Counted from the first letter of the stretch, positions 7,926 to 16,673 are shown. The stretch: 64,000 nt of DNA from Microbacterium maritypicum MF109 (GCF_000455825.1 NZ_ATAO01000101.1:62001-126000); one strand, 5' to 3'. Notes: generated from the sequence alone by a model not told the origin. Translations and numbers: made by a program.

Positions 7926-9440
7926 GTGACGGCCCCCATCACCCGCCCCGGCAAGATCATCGCGATCCACCTGAGCTATGCCTCGCGCGCCGACCAGCGC
8001 GGCAGGCGCCCTGCCTCCCCTTCCTACTTCTTCAAGCCGGCCAGCTCGGTCGGCGTCTCCGGTGGCACCGTCGAGCGCCCTGCCGGCACCGAGCTGCTCG
8101 CCTTCGAGGGCGAGATCGCTCTCGTGATCGGCACTCCCGCCCGCCGGGTCTCGCTCGACGACGCCTGGGACCACGTCGGCTGGGTCACCGCCTCGAACGA
8201 TCTCGGCCTGTACGACCTGCGCGCGAACGACAAGGGCTCGAACGTCCGCTCCAAGGGCGGCGACGGATACACGCCGCTCGGCCCCGACCTGATCGATGCC
8301 CGCACGGTCGACCCCGCCGCCCTCCGGGTGCGCGCCTGGGTGAACGGAGAGCTCCGTCAGGAGGACACCACCGCCGGCCTCATCTTCCCGCTCGCGCAGC
8401 TCGTGGCCGACCTGTCCCAGCACTTCACGCTCGAGCCCGGCGATGTGATCCTCACCGGCACTCCCGCCGGTTCTTCGGTCATCGTCCCTGGCGACGTCGT
8501 CGAGGTCGAGGTGGATGCCCCGGAGGCCCCCGGCGCTCCGACCTCGGGCCGTCTCATCACCACCGTCACGCAGGGCGAGACGCCCTTCGACGGCGGCCTC
8601 GGATCACTCCCCGCCGTCGACGACCTGCAGCGCACAGAAGCGTGGGGCTCTCGCGAGGAGGCAGGCCTGCCTCCCCTCGAGAAGACGCAGGGGCTCTCCC
8701 CCGAACTGCGCGCCCAGCTCCTCGAGGCGCCGACGGCCGGTCTGTCGGCGCAGCTCCGCAAGCGTGGACACCACTCCTGCTTCATCGACGGCGTGTCCGT
8801 GAACATCCCCGGCAGCAAGATTGTCGGCACCGCGAAGACGCTGCGCTTCGTGCCGTTCCGCGAAGACCTCTTCGCCTCCCACGGCGGCGGCTACAACGCC
8901 CAGAAGCGCGCGTTCGACGCCGTGGAAGAGGGCGAGATCATCGTGATCGAAGCCCGAGAGGATGCCACGACCGGCACCCTCGGCGACATCCTCGCCCTGC
9001 GCGCGAAGGTCCGCGGAGCGGCCGGGGTCGTCACCGACGGGGGCGTCCGCGACTTCGACGCCGTGGCCGAGATCGGTCTCCCCGTGTTCTCGCAGGGCGC
9101 GCATCCGTCCGTGCTCGGCCGCAAGCACGTGCCATGGGATGTGGACGTCACGATCTCCTGCGGCGGCGCGACCGTGCAGCCGGGCGACATCATCGTCGGC
9201 GACAGCGACGGCGTGATCGTCATCCCCCCGGCACTGGCTGCCGAGGTCGCGGCGAGCGCCGTCGCGCAGGAGATCGAAGATGCCTGGATCGCCGAGCAGG
9301 TGGCCGCCGGCCACCCCGTCGACGGGCTGTTCCCTCTGAACGCCGAGTGGCGAGCCCGCTACGAGGAGGCCATCTCCGACCGGAGCGCCGCCGACCGGAG
9401 CGCCGCTGACCGGAGCGCCGCTGACCGGAGTGCACGATGA
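7926..9440 (+). CDS. FAH-family isomerase/decarboxylase fused to an RraA-like domain
   Basis: This 504-residue two-domain protein starts at GTG 7926, six bases after a strong AAGGAGG site. Residues about 10-225 are a fumarylacetoacetate-hydrolase-type domain. Its metal ligands appear in FEGEIALVIG (Glu61, Glu63) and NDLG (Asp92), as in HpaG, which decarboxylates OPET and isomerises the product. Residues about 260-475 are an RraA/HMG-aldolase-like domain with the catalytic pair Arg375-Asp376 in TDGGVRDFDAV. E. coli HpaG instead joins two FAH domains. Here the RraA-like half may supply the decarboxylase step, as its family decarboxylates oxaloacetate; that is inference. The tail is a pentapeptide repeat. 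It is first in the hpa operon. Confidence 0.85.
   Translation: MTAPITRPGKIIAIHLSYASRADQRGRRPASPSYFFKPASSVGVSGGTVERPAGTELLAFEGEIALVIGTPARRVSLDDAWDHVGWVTASNDLGLYDLRANDKGSNVRSKGGDGYTPLGPDLIDARTVDPAALRVRAWVNGELRQEDTTAGLIFPLAQLVADLSQHFTLEPGDVILTGTPAGSSVIVPGDVVEVEVDAPEAPGAPTSGRLITTVTQGETPFDGGLGSLPAVDDLQRTEAWGSREEAGLPPLEKTQGLSPELRAQLLEAPTAGLSAQLRKRGHHSCFIDGVSVNIPGSKIVGTAKTLRFVPFREDLFASHGGGYNAQKRAFDAVEEGEIIVIEAREDATTGTLGDILALRAKVRGAAGVVTDGGVRDFDAVAEIGLPVFSQGAHPSVLGRKHVPWDVDVTISCGGATVQPGDIIVGDSDGVIVIPPALAAEVAASAVAQEIEDAWIAEQVAAGHPVDGLFPLNAEWRARYEEAISDRSAADRSAADRSAADRSAR
9376..9435 (+). repeat. Four 15-bp tandem repeats at the 3' end of the FAH-RraA gene
   Basis: Units of (C/T)GACCGGAGCGCCGC type begin at 9376, 9391, 9406 and 9421; the last is degenerate. 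They encode DRSAA repeated in frame just before the stop codon. Confidence 0.9.
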
Positions 9441-10150
9441 CCACGACGGCGGCCAGCAAGTCCGAGGTGGCTTACGAGTGGCTCCGCTCCCGCATCACGG
9501 GTCATATGTTCAGCCCTGGATATCGTCTGGTGCTGGGATCCATCGCGGACGACCTCCAGATGAGCGTCGTCCCGGTGCGCGAAGCCATCCGCCGCCTCGA
9601 AGCCGAAGGACTCGTGACGTTCGAGCGCAACGTCGGCGCACGCGTGACCCTCGTCGACGAGAGCGAATACGCCCACACCATGCAGACGCTCGGCCTCGTC
9701 GAAGGCTGCGCCACCGCGCTCTCCGCTCCCCTTCTCGACGACGCCGCCCTCGATGAGGCCACCCGCATCAACGAGCGGATGGCGCAGATGCTCGACCAAC
9801 TCGACGCCCACGCCTTCACCGAGCTCAACCGCCAGTTCCATTCGGTGCTGTTCGAGCCGTGCCCCAACCCGCATCTGCTCGATCTCGTGCACCGCGGCTG
9901 GTCGCGGCTCTCCGGCATCCGCGACACGACGTTCGCATCGATCCCCGGACGCGCCCAGCACTCGGTCGAGGAGCACACCGAGATCCTCGATCTCATCCGC
10001 GCGGGTGCCGACCCTCTCGAGATCGAACTCGCCGCCCGCAACCACCGCTGGCGCACCATGGACGCGTTCCTCGACGCGCTGCACGCCCGTTCCACCCAGA
10101 CGACTTCCGACCAGACGACTTCTGCCCAGACGACCGGAGAATTCTCATGA
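9437..10150 (+). CDS. GntR-family (FadR/FCD-type) transcriptional regulator
   Basis: This 237-residue regulator has an N-terminal winged helix (about residues 8-72, GSIADDLQMSVVPVREAIRRL) and a C-terminal all-helical FCD ligand-binding domain. The domain's metal-site histidines are likely in ELNRQFHSVLF, VEEHTEI and ARNHRW. The ATG overlaps the previous stop (ATGA), and its own stop overlaps the next start, so it is translated as part of the hpa operon. It probably represses the operon in response to an intermediate. The last ~18 residues are a low-complexity TTSDQ-type repeat with no expected function. Confidence 0.92.
   Translation: MTTTAASKSEVAYEWLRSRITGHMFSPGYRLVLGSIADDLQMSVVPVREAIRRLEAEGLVTFERNVGARVTLVDESEYAHTMQTLGLVEGCATALSAPLLDDAALDEATRINERMAQMLDQLDAHAFTELNRQFHSVLFEPCPNPHLLDLVHRGWSRLSGIRDTTFASIPGRAQHSVEEHTEILDLIRAGADPLEIELAARNHRWRTMDAFLDALHARSTQTTSDQTTSAQTTGEFS
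10096..10140 (+). repeat. Three 15-bp tandem repeats at the 3' end of the GntR gene
   Basis: Units starting CCAGACGAC occur at 10096, 10111 and 10126; the third is degenerate. They encode a TTSDQ-like tail directly before the overlap with hpaE. Confidence 0.85.
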
Positions 10151-11643
10151 CCGATTCGCGCATCCCCGCCGACCTCCCCGACCACATCCAGCACTACATC
10201 GACGGCGCATTCGTCGACTCCGTCGATGGAGACACGTTCGACGTGCTCGACCCGGTCACCAACCAGGCGTACACGACGGCCGCAGCGGGCAAGAAGGCCG
10301 ACATCGAGCTCGCCGTCGCCGCCGCGAAGCGCGCGTTCGATGAGGGCCCCTGGCCGCGCATGCTCCCCCGCGAGCGGTCGCGGGTGCTGCACAAGATCGC
10401 CGACATCGTCGAGTCGCGCGATGCGCGTCTGGCCGCGCTCGAGTCGTACGACTCCGGCCTCCCGATCACGCAGGCACTGGGTCAGGCCCGTCGCGCCGCC
10501 GAGAACTTCCGCTTCTTCGCCGACCTGATCGTCGCGCAGTCCGACGACGCCTTCAAGGTGCCAGGGCGCCAGATGAACTACGTCAACCGCAAGCCGATCG
10601 GCGTCGCCGGGCTCATCACGCCGTGGAACACGCCCTTCATGCTCGAGTCGTGGAAGCTCGGTCCCGCGCTCGCGACCGGCAACACGGTCGTGCTGAAGCC
10701 TGCCGAGTTCACGCCGCTCTCCGCGTCCCTCTGGGCAGGCATCTTCGAGGAGGCGGGGCTGCCGAAGGGCGTCTTCAACCTCGTGAACGGCCTCGGCGAG
10801 GACGCGGGCGACGCGCTCGTGAAGCACCCCGACGTGCCGCTCATCTCCTTCACGGGTGAGAGCTCGACCGGACAGCTCATCTTCGGCAACGCCGCGCCGT
10901 TCCTCAAGGGGCTGTCGATGGAGCTCGGTGGCAAGTCGCCCGCCGTGGTCTTCGCCGACGCCGACCTCGAGGCCGCCGTGGACGCCACGATCTTCGGCGT
11001 CTTCTCCCTCAACGGCGAGCGCTGCACGGCCGGATCCCGCATCCTCGTCGAGCGCTCGATCTACGAGGAGTTCGTCGAGCGCTACGCCGCTCAGGCGAAG
11101 CGCGTCAAGGTTGGTTACCCGCACGACCCCGCCACGGAGGTCGGTGCTCTCGTTCACCCCGAGCACTACGAGAAGGTCATGAGCTACGTCGAGATCGGCA
11201 AGACCGAGGGGCGCCTGGTCGCCGGCGGCGGTCGTCCCGAGGGTTTCGAAGAGGGCAACTTCGTCGCGCCGACCGTGTTCGCCGACGTCTCCCCCGACGC
11301 CCGGATCTTCCAGGAGGAGATCTTCGGACCCGTCGTCGCGATCACGCCGTTCGACTCCGACGAGGAGGCGCTGTCGCTCGCGAACAACACCAAGTACGGA
11401 CTCGCCGCCTACATCTGGACCAACGACCTCAAGCGGGCGCACAACTTCGCGCAGTCGGTCGAGGCCGGCATGGTGTGGCTGAACAGCAACAACGTGCGCG
11501 ACCTCCGCACCCCGTTCGGCGGCGTGAAGGCCTCGGGTCTCGGTCATGAGGGCGGCTACCGCTCGATCGACTTCTACACCGACCAGCAGAGCGTGCACAT
11601 CACGCTCGGGCCCGCCCACAACCCGACCTTCGGCAAGAACTGA
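10147..11643 (+). CDS. hpaE: 5-carboxymethyl-2-hydroxymuconate-semialdehyde dehydrogenase
   Basis: This 498-residue NAD-dependent aldehyde dehydrogenase has its catalytic Cys at about 293 (NGERCTAGS) and general-base Glu at about 259 (MELGGKSP). The cofactor loop FTGESSTGQ is present. It oxidises the ring-cleavage semialdehyde made by HpaD to the dicarboxylate. The ATG shares four bases with the GntR stop, giving translational coupling. Its place directly before the dioxygenase and its HpaE-like sequence give the assignment; the general aldehyde dehydrogenase fold alone would not. Confidence 0.92.
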   Translation: MTDSRIPADLPDHIQHYIDGAFVDSVDGDTFDVLDPVTNQAYTTAAAGKKADIELAVAAAKRAFDEGPWPRMLPRERSRVLHKIADIVESRDARLAALESYDSGLPITQALGQARRAAENFRFFADLIVAQSDDAFKVPGRQMNYVNRKPIGVAGLITPWNTPFMLESWKLGPALATGNTVVLKPAEFTPLSASLWAGIFEEAGLPKGVFNLVNGLGEDAGDALVKHPDVPLISFTGESSTGQLIFGNAAPFLKGLSMELGGKSPAVVFADADLEAAVDATIFGVFSLNGERCTAGSRILVERSIYEEFVERYAAQAKRVKVGYPHDPATEVGALVHPEHYEKVMSYVEIGKTEGRLVAGGGRPEGFEEGNFVAPTVFADVSPDARIFQEEIFGPVVAITPFDSDEEALSLANNTKYGLAAYIWTNDLKRAHNFAQSVEAGMVWLNSNNVRDLRTPFGGVKASGLGHEGGYRSIDFYTDQQSVHITLGPAHNPTFGKN

Positions 11644-11654
11644 CCCACTGTCTC

Positions 11655-11715
11655 GTTCCGGTCGCACTCTCCGCCGCCCCACCGACGCGGATGCGACAGA
11701 GAGTGCGACCGGAAC
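11655..11715 (+). terminator. Perfect 17-bp hairpin between hpaE and hpaD
   Basis: The arms are 11655-11671 (starting GTTCCGGTCGC) and 11699-11715, with a 27-base loop. It lies inside the operon, so it may be an attenuator or an mRNA-stability element. No run of T follows it. Confidence 0.6.
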
Positions 11716-11734
11716 CTCACGCAAGGACGCTGAC

Positions 11735-12898
11735 ATGACACACCGCGACGACATGACCCTGACCTCCTCCGGCTTCTACGTCTCCCAGGAGGCGCCGATC
11801 CGCTCCGAGAACCCCATCGCGACGCCGCAGAGCTCGCCGCCGGACATCCTCCGCTGCGCGTACATGGAGCTCGTGGTCACCGACCTCGCGGCCTCGCGGC
11901 AGTTCTACGTCGACATCCTGGGCCTGTACGTGACCGCGGAGGACGACGAGGCGATCTACCTGCGGTCGACGGAGGAGTTCATCCACCACAACCTGGTGCT
12001 GCGCAAGGGCCCGATCGCCGCCGTGGCCGCCTTCTCGTACCGGGTCCGCACTCCCGAAGACCTCGACCGCGCGGTGGAGTTCTACACCGAGCTGGGCTGC
12101 GATGTGCGACGCGATGAGAACGGCTTCGTCACGGGCATCGGCGACTCGGTGCGCGTCGTCGACCCGCTCGGCTTCCCCTACGAGTTCTTCTACGCGACCG
12201 AGCACGTCGAGCGGATGTCGTGGCGCTACGACCTGCACATCCCCGGCGAGCTGGTGCGGCTGGACCACTTCAACCAGGTCACCCCCGATGTGCCGCGCGC
12301 CGTGGGGTTCATGCAGGATCTCGGATTCCGCGTCACGGAGGACATCCAGGACGATGAGGGCACCGTCTACGCCGCCTGGATGCGCCGCAAGCCCACGGTG
12401 CACGACACGGCCATGACCGGCGGCGACGGCCCCCGCATGCACCACGTGTGCTTCGCGACCCACGAGAAGCACAACATCCTCGCGATCTGCGACAAGCTCG
12501 GCGCGCTCCGCCGCTCCGACTCGATCGAGCGCGGCCCCGGGCGTCACGGCGTCTCGAACGCTTTCTACCTCTACCTGCGCGACCCCGACGGGCACCGCGT
12601 CGAGGTGTACACGCAGGACTACTACACGGGCGACCCCGACAACCCGGTCATCACGTGGGACGTCCATGACAACCAGCGTCGCGACTGGTGGGGCAACCCC
12701 GTCGTCCCGTCCTGGTACACGGATGCCTCGCTGGTCCTCGACCTCGACGGCAACCCGCAGCCGGTCGTGGCCCGTACCGACGACTCCGAGATGGCGGTCA
12801 CGATCGGCGCCGATGGTTTCTCGTACACGCGTGCGGACGACGACAAGGACATGCCCGAGTACAAGCAGGGCGAGTACAAGCTGGGCCACCAGCTCTAA
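11735..12898 (+). CDS. hpaD: Homoprotocatechuate (3,4-dihydroxyphenylacetate) 2,3-dioxygenase
   Basis: This 387-residue extradiol dioxygenase of the type I (vicinal-oxygen-chelate) class is strikingly close to the Brevibacterium fuscum enzyme. The metal ligands are His178 (RLDHFN), His237 (RMHHVCF) and Glu290 (HRVEVY). They match His155, His214 and Glu267 of that enzyme with a constant offset of 23. The acid-base His200 equivalent is His223. The long C-terminal lid containing HDNQRRDWWGNPVVPSWY is also conserved. It opens the ring next to the diol. The start at 11735 follows AAGGAC; a second in-frame ATG lies at 11753. The ~20-residue N-terminal extension is unusual. Confidence 0.96.
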   Translation: MTHRDDMTLTSSGFYVSQEAPIRSENPIATPQSSPPDILRCAYMELVVTDLAASRQFYVDILGLYVTAEDDEAIYLRSTEEFIHHNLVLRKGPIAAVAAFSYRVRTPEDLDRAVEFYTELGCDVRRDENGFVTGIGDSVRVVDPLGFPYEFFYATEHVERMSWRYDLHIPGELVRLDHFNQVTPDVPRAVGFMQDLGFRVTEDIQDDEGTVYAAWMRRKPTVHDTAMTGGDGPRMHHVCFATHEKHNILAICDKLGALRRSDSIERGPGRHGVSNAFYLYLRDPDGHRVEVYTQDYYTGDPDNPVITWDVHDNQRRDWWGNPVVPSWYTDASLVLDLDGNPQPVVARTDDSEMAVTIGADGFSYTRADDDKDMPEYKQGEYKLGHQL

Positions 12899-12908
12899 GG
12901 GGGCACGG

Positions 12909-13694
12909 ATGGTGTCAGCAGAGACGATCACGCAGATCGCGGCGGAACTCGCGCAGGCCGACCGCACGCACTCCGTGATCCCGCGCATCACGGCTCGGTA
13001 CCCGGAGGCCACGGTCGAGGACTCCTACGCGATCCAGGGGGTCTGGCGCGACTCGCAGATCGCCGCGGGCCGTCGACTCGTCGGTCGCAAGATCGGATTG
13101 ACCTCGAAGGCGATGCAGCAGGCCACGGGCATCACCGAGCCGGACTACGGGGTGATGTTCGACGACACGGTCTACGACTCGGGAGCCGAGATCCCGGTCG
13201 ACCACTTCTCGAACGTGCGCATCGAGGTCGAGCTCGCCTTCGTGCTGAAGACCCCGCTCGAGGGCCCCGACTGCACCCTCGACGATGCTCTCGCGGCGAT
13301 CGACTACGCCGTCCCCGCGCTCGAGGTGCTGAACTCGCACATCGAGCTCGAGGGCCGCACGATCGTCGACACGATCAGCGACAACGCGGCGTACGGCGCG
13401 ATGGTGCTCGGCACCGTGCGCAAGCTCCCCGATGAGATCGACCTGCGCTGGGTTCCCGGTGTCCTCTCCCGCAACGGCGAGATCGAGGAGACCGGTGTCG
13501 CCGCCGGGGTGCTCGGTCACCCGGCCACCGGGGTCGCGTGGCTCGCGAACAAGTTCCATCAGCACGGCGCGCGTCTCGAGGCTGGAGAGATCATCCTGGC
13601 AGGATCGTTCACACGCCCGATGTGGGTGTCGCGTGGCGACGAGGTGCTGTGCGATTACGGACCGATGGGAACAATCGCATGCCGCTTCGTCTAG
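12909..13694 (+). CDS. hpaH: 2-oxohept-4-ene-1,7-dioate hydratase
   Basis: This 261-residue member of the MhpD/HpaH hydratase family adds water to the dienoate formed from 2-hydroxyhepta-2,4-diene-1,7-dioate. Family features include GRKIGLTSKAMQ (residues about 60-71), the metal-binding RIEVELAFVL and the SDNAAYGAMVLG stretch. The ATG follows AAGGGGGC ten bases after the dioxygenase stop. The end overlaps hpaI by 16 bases. Confidence 0.93.
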   Translation: MVSAETITQIAAELAQADRTHSVIPRITARYPEATVEDSYAIQGVWRDSQIAAGRRLVGRKIGLTSKAMQQATGITEPDYGVMFDDTVYDSGAEIPVDHFSNVRIEVELAFVLKTPLEGPDCTLDDALAAIDYAVPALEVLNSHIELEGRTIVDTISDNAAYGAMVLGTVRKLPDEIDLRWVPGVLSRNGEIEETGVAAGVLGHPATGVAWLANKFHQHGARLEAGEIILAGSFTRPMWVSRGDEVLCDYGPMGTIACRFV

Positions 13695-14479
13695 CCCCTT
13701 CGTTCCGCGAGCAGATCGCGGACTCCGATCGCCCCTTCGTGGGCATGTGGGTCTGCTCCGGCAGCCCGCTGCTCGCCGAGGTCGCCGCGGGGTCGGGACT
13801 GGACTGGCTGCTGATCGACATGGAGCACTCCGCGAACACGCTCGAGTCCGTGCTCGTGCAGCTCCAGGCCGTCGCCGCGTACCCGATCGCCCCGCTCGTG
13901 CGGGTGCCGTCGAACGACACCGTCGCGATCAAGCAGATCCTCGACCTCGGAGCGCAGAACCTGATCGTGCCGATGGTCTCCTCCGCAGACGAGGCCCGCG
14001 CCGCCGTCGCGGCCACCCGCTACCCGCCCGAGGGCGTGCGCGGAGTGGGCAGCGCCCTCGCCCGCAGCGCGCGCTGGAACCGTGTCGATCGCTACCTGCA
14101 GGAATCGGCGCAGCACATCTCGCTCACGGTGCAGATCGAGACGGCGGCGGGCGTCGAGGCCGCAGCCGACATCGCCGCGGTCGACGGCGTCGACGCGGTT
14201 TTCGTCGGCCCTTCCGATCTGTCCGCGTCGATGGGCCTGCTCGGCCAGCAGACCCACCCCGAGGTCACGACCGCCGTCGAGAAGGTCTTCGCCGCGGTCA
14301 AAGCGGCAGGTAAGGCCGTCGGCGTCAACGCGTTCGACCCGGCAACCGCCGACGCCTACTTCGCCGCCGGTGCCGACTTCGTGGCCGTCGGGGCGGATGT
14401 CGCTCTGCTCGCACGGGCGTCCGAGGCTCTGGCCGCGCGCTTCATCGCCACCGACGACTCCTCCCGCGCCAGCTACTGA
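13679..14479 (+). CDS. hpaI: 4-hydroxy-2-oxoheptanedioate aldolase (class II, HpaI)
   Basis: This 266-residue pyruvate aldolase is the last enzyme of the pathway and cleaves its substrate to pyruvate and succinic semialdehyde. The catalytic and metal-binding set His50, Arg75, Glu154 and Asp180 aligns with His45, Arg70, Glu149 and Asp175 of E. coli HpaI at a constant offset of five. The ATG at 13679 lies inside the end of hpaH, indicating coupling. No succinic-semialdehyde dehydrogenase follows. Confidence 0.95.
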   Translation: MPLRLAPSFREQIADSDRPFVGMWVCSGSPLLAEVAAGSGLDWLLIDMEHSANTLESVLVQLQAVAAYPIAPLVRVPSNDTVAIKQILDLGAQNLIVPMVSSADEARAAVAATRYPPEGVRGVGSALARSARWNRVDRYLQESAQHISLTVQIETAAGVEAAADIAAVDGVDAVFVGPSDLSASMGLLGQQTHPEVTTAVEKVFAAVKAAGKAVGVNAFDPATADAYFAAGADFVAVGADVALLARASEALAARFIATDDSSRASY

Positions 14480-14480
14480 C

Positions 14481-14543
14481 CTTTCGAATCGCGCACGTGG
14501 CTGTGTCCAGGACCTGGCTGCAACCGTTTGCGCGATTCGAAGG
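14481..14543 (+). terminator. Stem-loop terminator of the hpa operon
   Basis: A 15-bp stem (arms 14481-14495 and 14529-14543, containing TTCGAATCGCGCA) encloses a loop that itself folds through CCAGG-A-CCTGG. It begins two bases after the hpaI stop. Confidence 0.75.
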
Positions 14544-14592
14544 ACTCCCGCCCGTGGCAGGATAGCCGGGTGCACAGGAGCGAGGTCGTGAG

Positions 14593-15822
14593 GTGAGCCG
14601 CGGGCTCGCCGCGATGCAGGACCGCAACTTCCGCTGGTTCTTCCTCGCCCGGGCGATCACGATGATCGCCGGGTCGATGTCCTCGATCGCCCTCGCCTTC
14701 GCGGTCCTGGAGATCGACAACGACGCGCGATCGCTGTCCTTCGTGCTCGCCGCCTTCACGGTGAGCAACATCGTGTTCGTGCTGTTCGGCGGCGTGATCG
14801 CCGACCGACTCCCCCGGGCGCTGATCATCCAGGCCTGCTATGTGGTCGACATCCTGTCGATCGGCACGATCGCCGCGCTCCTGTTCACCGGCAACGCCAC
14901 GATCCCGCTCCTCGTGATGCTCTCGATCGTCAACGGCGCTTCGACGGCGTTCGTGCTGCCGGCGATGCAGGGCATCATCCCGCAGCTCACGACTCCCGAG
15001 CATCTGCAGCAGGCGAACGCGATGCTGTCCTTCGTGCGCTCAGCCGTGACCATCGGCGGCCCGATCATCGCGGGCGTCCTGGTGGCGACCGCGGGCCCGG
15101 CCTGGGCGATGGTCGTGCAGGCGACCGGATGGGTGATCGCGATCCCGGTGCTGGCCCTGGTGAAGCTCCCTCCCCCGTCGCACGCGGGCGGCACCACGAT
15201 GTTCCACGACCTCCGCATCGGATGGCGGGAGTTCTGGAGTCGCTCATGGCTGTGGACGATCGTGCTGGCCTTCATGGTCATGAACGCCATCCACGTCGGC
15301 GCCTGGGGTGTCGTGGGCCCGTACATCGCGAAGAACAACGATCTGCTCGGCATCACCGGATGGGGCTGGGTCGTGAGCGCCGAGGGCGCCGGCGTGCTGC
15401 TGATGACGCTGCTGCTGATGTGGTTCCCGCTGCGACGGCCGCTGCGCTACGGCATGATCGGCATGGCCGCCTTCGCGATCCCCGTGACGATCCTGGGCAT
15501 GCATCCCGCGGTGGTCCTGCTCGCCATGGCCGCGTTCATCGCGGGGGCGGGGGCCGAGGTCTTCAGCACGGGGTGGAACCTCGCGATGATGGAGAACATC
15601 CCCGGCGAGAAGCTCTCCCGGGTGTCGAGCTACGACATGCTCGGCAGCTTCGTCGTGATGCCGATCGGCACGCTCGTGTACGGCTGGCTGATCACACATG
15701 CCGACCCCGCGACCGTGCTCATCGCCTCGGGTGCCGTGTACGCGGTGATCGCGCTGGCCACCCTGATGGTGCCGAGCGTCTGGCGGATGGGACGCCCGGA
15801 AGCCGCGACGATCTCCGCGTGA
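14593..15822 (+). CDS. MFS transporter, DHA3/EntS-like
   Basis: This 409-residue, 12-helix major facilitator protein resembles the DHA3 group that exports siderophores and macrolides. MQDRNFRWFFLARAITMIAGSM opens helix 1, and GGVIADRLPR is the loop 2-3 signature. The start is GTG at 14593, with AGGAG upstream at about 14576. It lies after the hpa terminator and is probably not part of that pathway. The substrate is unknown. Confidence 0.85.
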   Translation: MSRGLAAMQDRNFRWFFLARAITMIAGSMSSIALAFAVLEIDNDARSLSFVLAAFTVSNIVFVLFGGVIADRLPRALIIQACYVVDILSIGTIAALLFTGNATIPLLVMLSIVNGASTAFVLPAMQGIIPQLTTPEHLQQANAMLSFVRSAVTIGGPIIAGVLVATAGPAWAMVVQATGWVIAIPVLALVKLPPPSHAGGTTMFHDLRIGWREFWSRSWLWTIVLAFMVMNAIHVGAWGVVGPYIAKNNDLLGITGWGWVVSAEGAGVLLMTLLLMWFPLRRPLRYGMIGMAAFAIPVTILGMHPAVVLLAMAAFIAGAGAEVFSTGWNLAMMENIPGEKLSRVSSYDMLGSFVVMPIGTLVYGWLITHADPATVLIASGAVYAVIALATLMVPSVWRMGRPEAATISA

Positions 15823-15848
15823 ACTAGCGGATTCATAGCATCGACCGC

Positions 15849-15854
15849 GAGACT
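15849..15854 (+). promoter_or_regulatory. -10-like box for a leaderless transcript
   Basis: GAGACT ends six bases before the ATG at 15861. The first base departs from the usual T, so this is weaker than its counterparts. Confidence 0.35.
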
Positions 15855-15860
15855 GTCGGC

Positions 15861-16583
15861 ATGACCTTCGCCGCGCTCCAGCCCCTCGCCGATCGTGCCG
15901 CCCTCTTCGTCGCACTCCGTCAGGATGCTCTCTCCGCCGCCGCCGATGCCCTCGGCGAGCACCGCTGGGACGCGGACCTGGCTGCCGGCACGCTGACCTT
16001 CACGGCCGACGCCGATCCGTCCCGCCAGCTCGTGGCCCGCGCGCACCTGATCGCGACGATCGCACCGGGACCCCGGTCGCTGCTGTGGGCCTGGGCACAC
16101 CCGAGCGGCGACCCGCAGGGAGTCGCCGCGCAGCTGCACGCATACGGCAATGAGCACGGCATCGCCGAACTCACCACCGCCGAGGTCGCGTTCCCCGCCG
16201 AGGTCTCCGGCGACGACGAATGGATCGCCCAGGCGGCCCACACGGTCGGCGGCGTCGCGGTGGAGCTCACCGGGCGCTCCCCCTACTATTCCGCCCCGGT
16301 CGGCAACGGAACACGGGCGGTCTTCCTGCTCGACGCTCCGCTCGCGCCGCTCACGGTGGCCGATGCGGTCATCGCGCTCCCCCGCGTGCTCTCCGCCGCC
16401 GTCCTGCCCGATGCACGCACGGCGGTCTGGGACCTCGCCCGCCTCGCGGGCTGGACGCTCACCTGGACCGATGAGGCGTTCTCCGGGGCGACGGTGTCGG
16501 ATGCCACGGGAACCGCGACGTTCCGCTTCGACGAGCAGGCCCGCATCAGCGGGATCGAGAGCACACTGCACAGTCAGGGATGA
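15861..16583 (+). CDS. DUF6882-like protein of unknown function
   Basis: This 240-residue soluble protein has no signal peptide or membrane segment. The N-terminal half (AALQPLADRAALFVALRQDAL, then a GPRSLLWAWAHPSG stretch) resembles the DUF6882 family found in actinobacteria. The C-terminal third looks like a separate small alpha/beta unit. No catalytic motif is recognised. No ribosome site is evident, and a -10-like box sits six bases before the ATG. The stop codon begins a run of 20-bp repeats. Confidence 0.7.
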   Translation: MTFAALQPLADRAALFVALRQDALSAAADALGEHRWDADLAAGTLTFTADADPSRQLVARAHLIATIAPGPRSLLWAWAHPSGDPQGVAAQLHAYGNEHGIAELTTAEVAFPAEVSGDDEWIAQAAHTVGGVAVELTGRSPYYSAPVGNGTRAVFLLDAPLAPLTVADAVIALPRVLSAAVLPDARTAVWDLARLAGWTLTWTDEAFSGATVSDATGTATFRFDEQARISGIESTLHSQG

Positions 16584-16650
16584 CCGGGCACAATCAGGGG
16601 TGATCGGGCACGCTCAGGGGTGATCGGGCACGCTCAGGGGTGATCTGCCC
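16571..16650 (+). repeat. 20-bp tandem repeat array
   Basis: The unit TGATCGGGCACGCTCAGGGG occurs twice exactly (16601-16620, 16621-16640). A diverged copy at 16581-16600 and partial copies lie on both sides. It spans the gap between the DUF6882-like gene and the next gene. Confidence 0.9.
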
Positions 16651-16661
16651 TGGAGGTGTGG

Positions 16662-16667
16662 GATTCT
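16662..16667 (+). promoter_or_regulatory. -10-like box for a leaderless transcript
   Basis: GATTCT ends six bases before the ATG at 16674. A GGAGG at 16652 is too far away (17 bases) to be a normal ribosome site for that start. Confidence 0.45.
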
Positions 16668-16673
16668 GGGCGC

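Noticed and set aside
9502..11754. 750-codon minus-strand open frame opposite the GntR and hpaE genes
   Set aside because: No family motif is present. The plus-strand genes are well supported by catalytic residues and coupled starts.
14480..14545. TTCGAATC block near the hpa terminator considered as the T-arm of a tRNA gene
   Set aside because: The pattern is half of a 15-bp terminator stem. No cloverleaf or acceptor stem can be drawn. No other tRNA-like sequence was found in the window.
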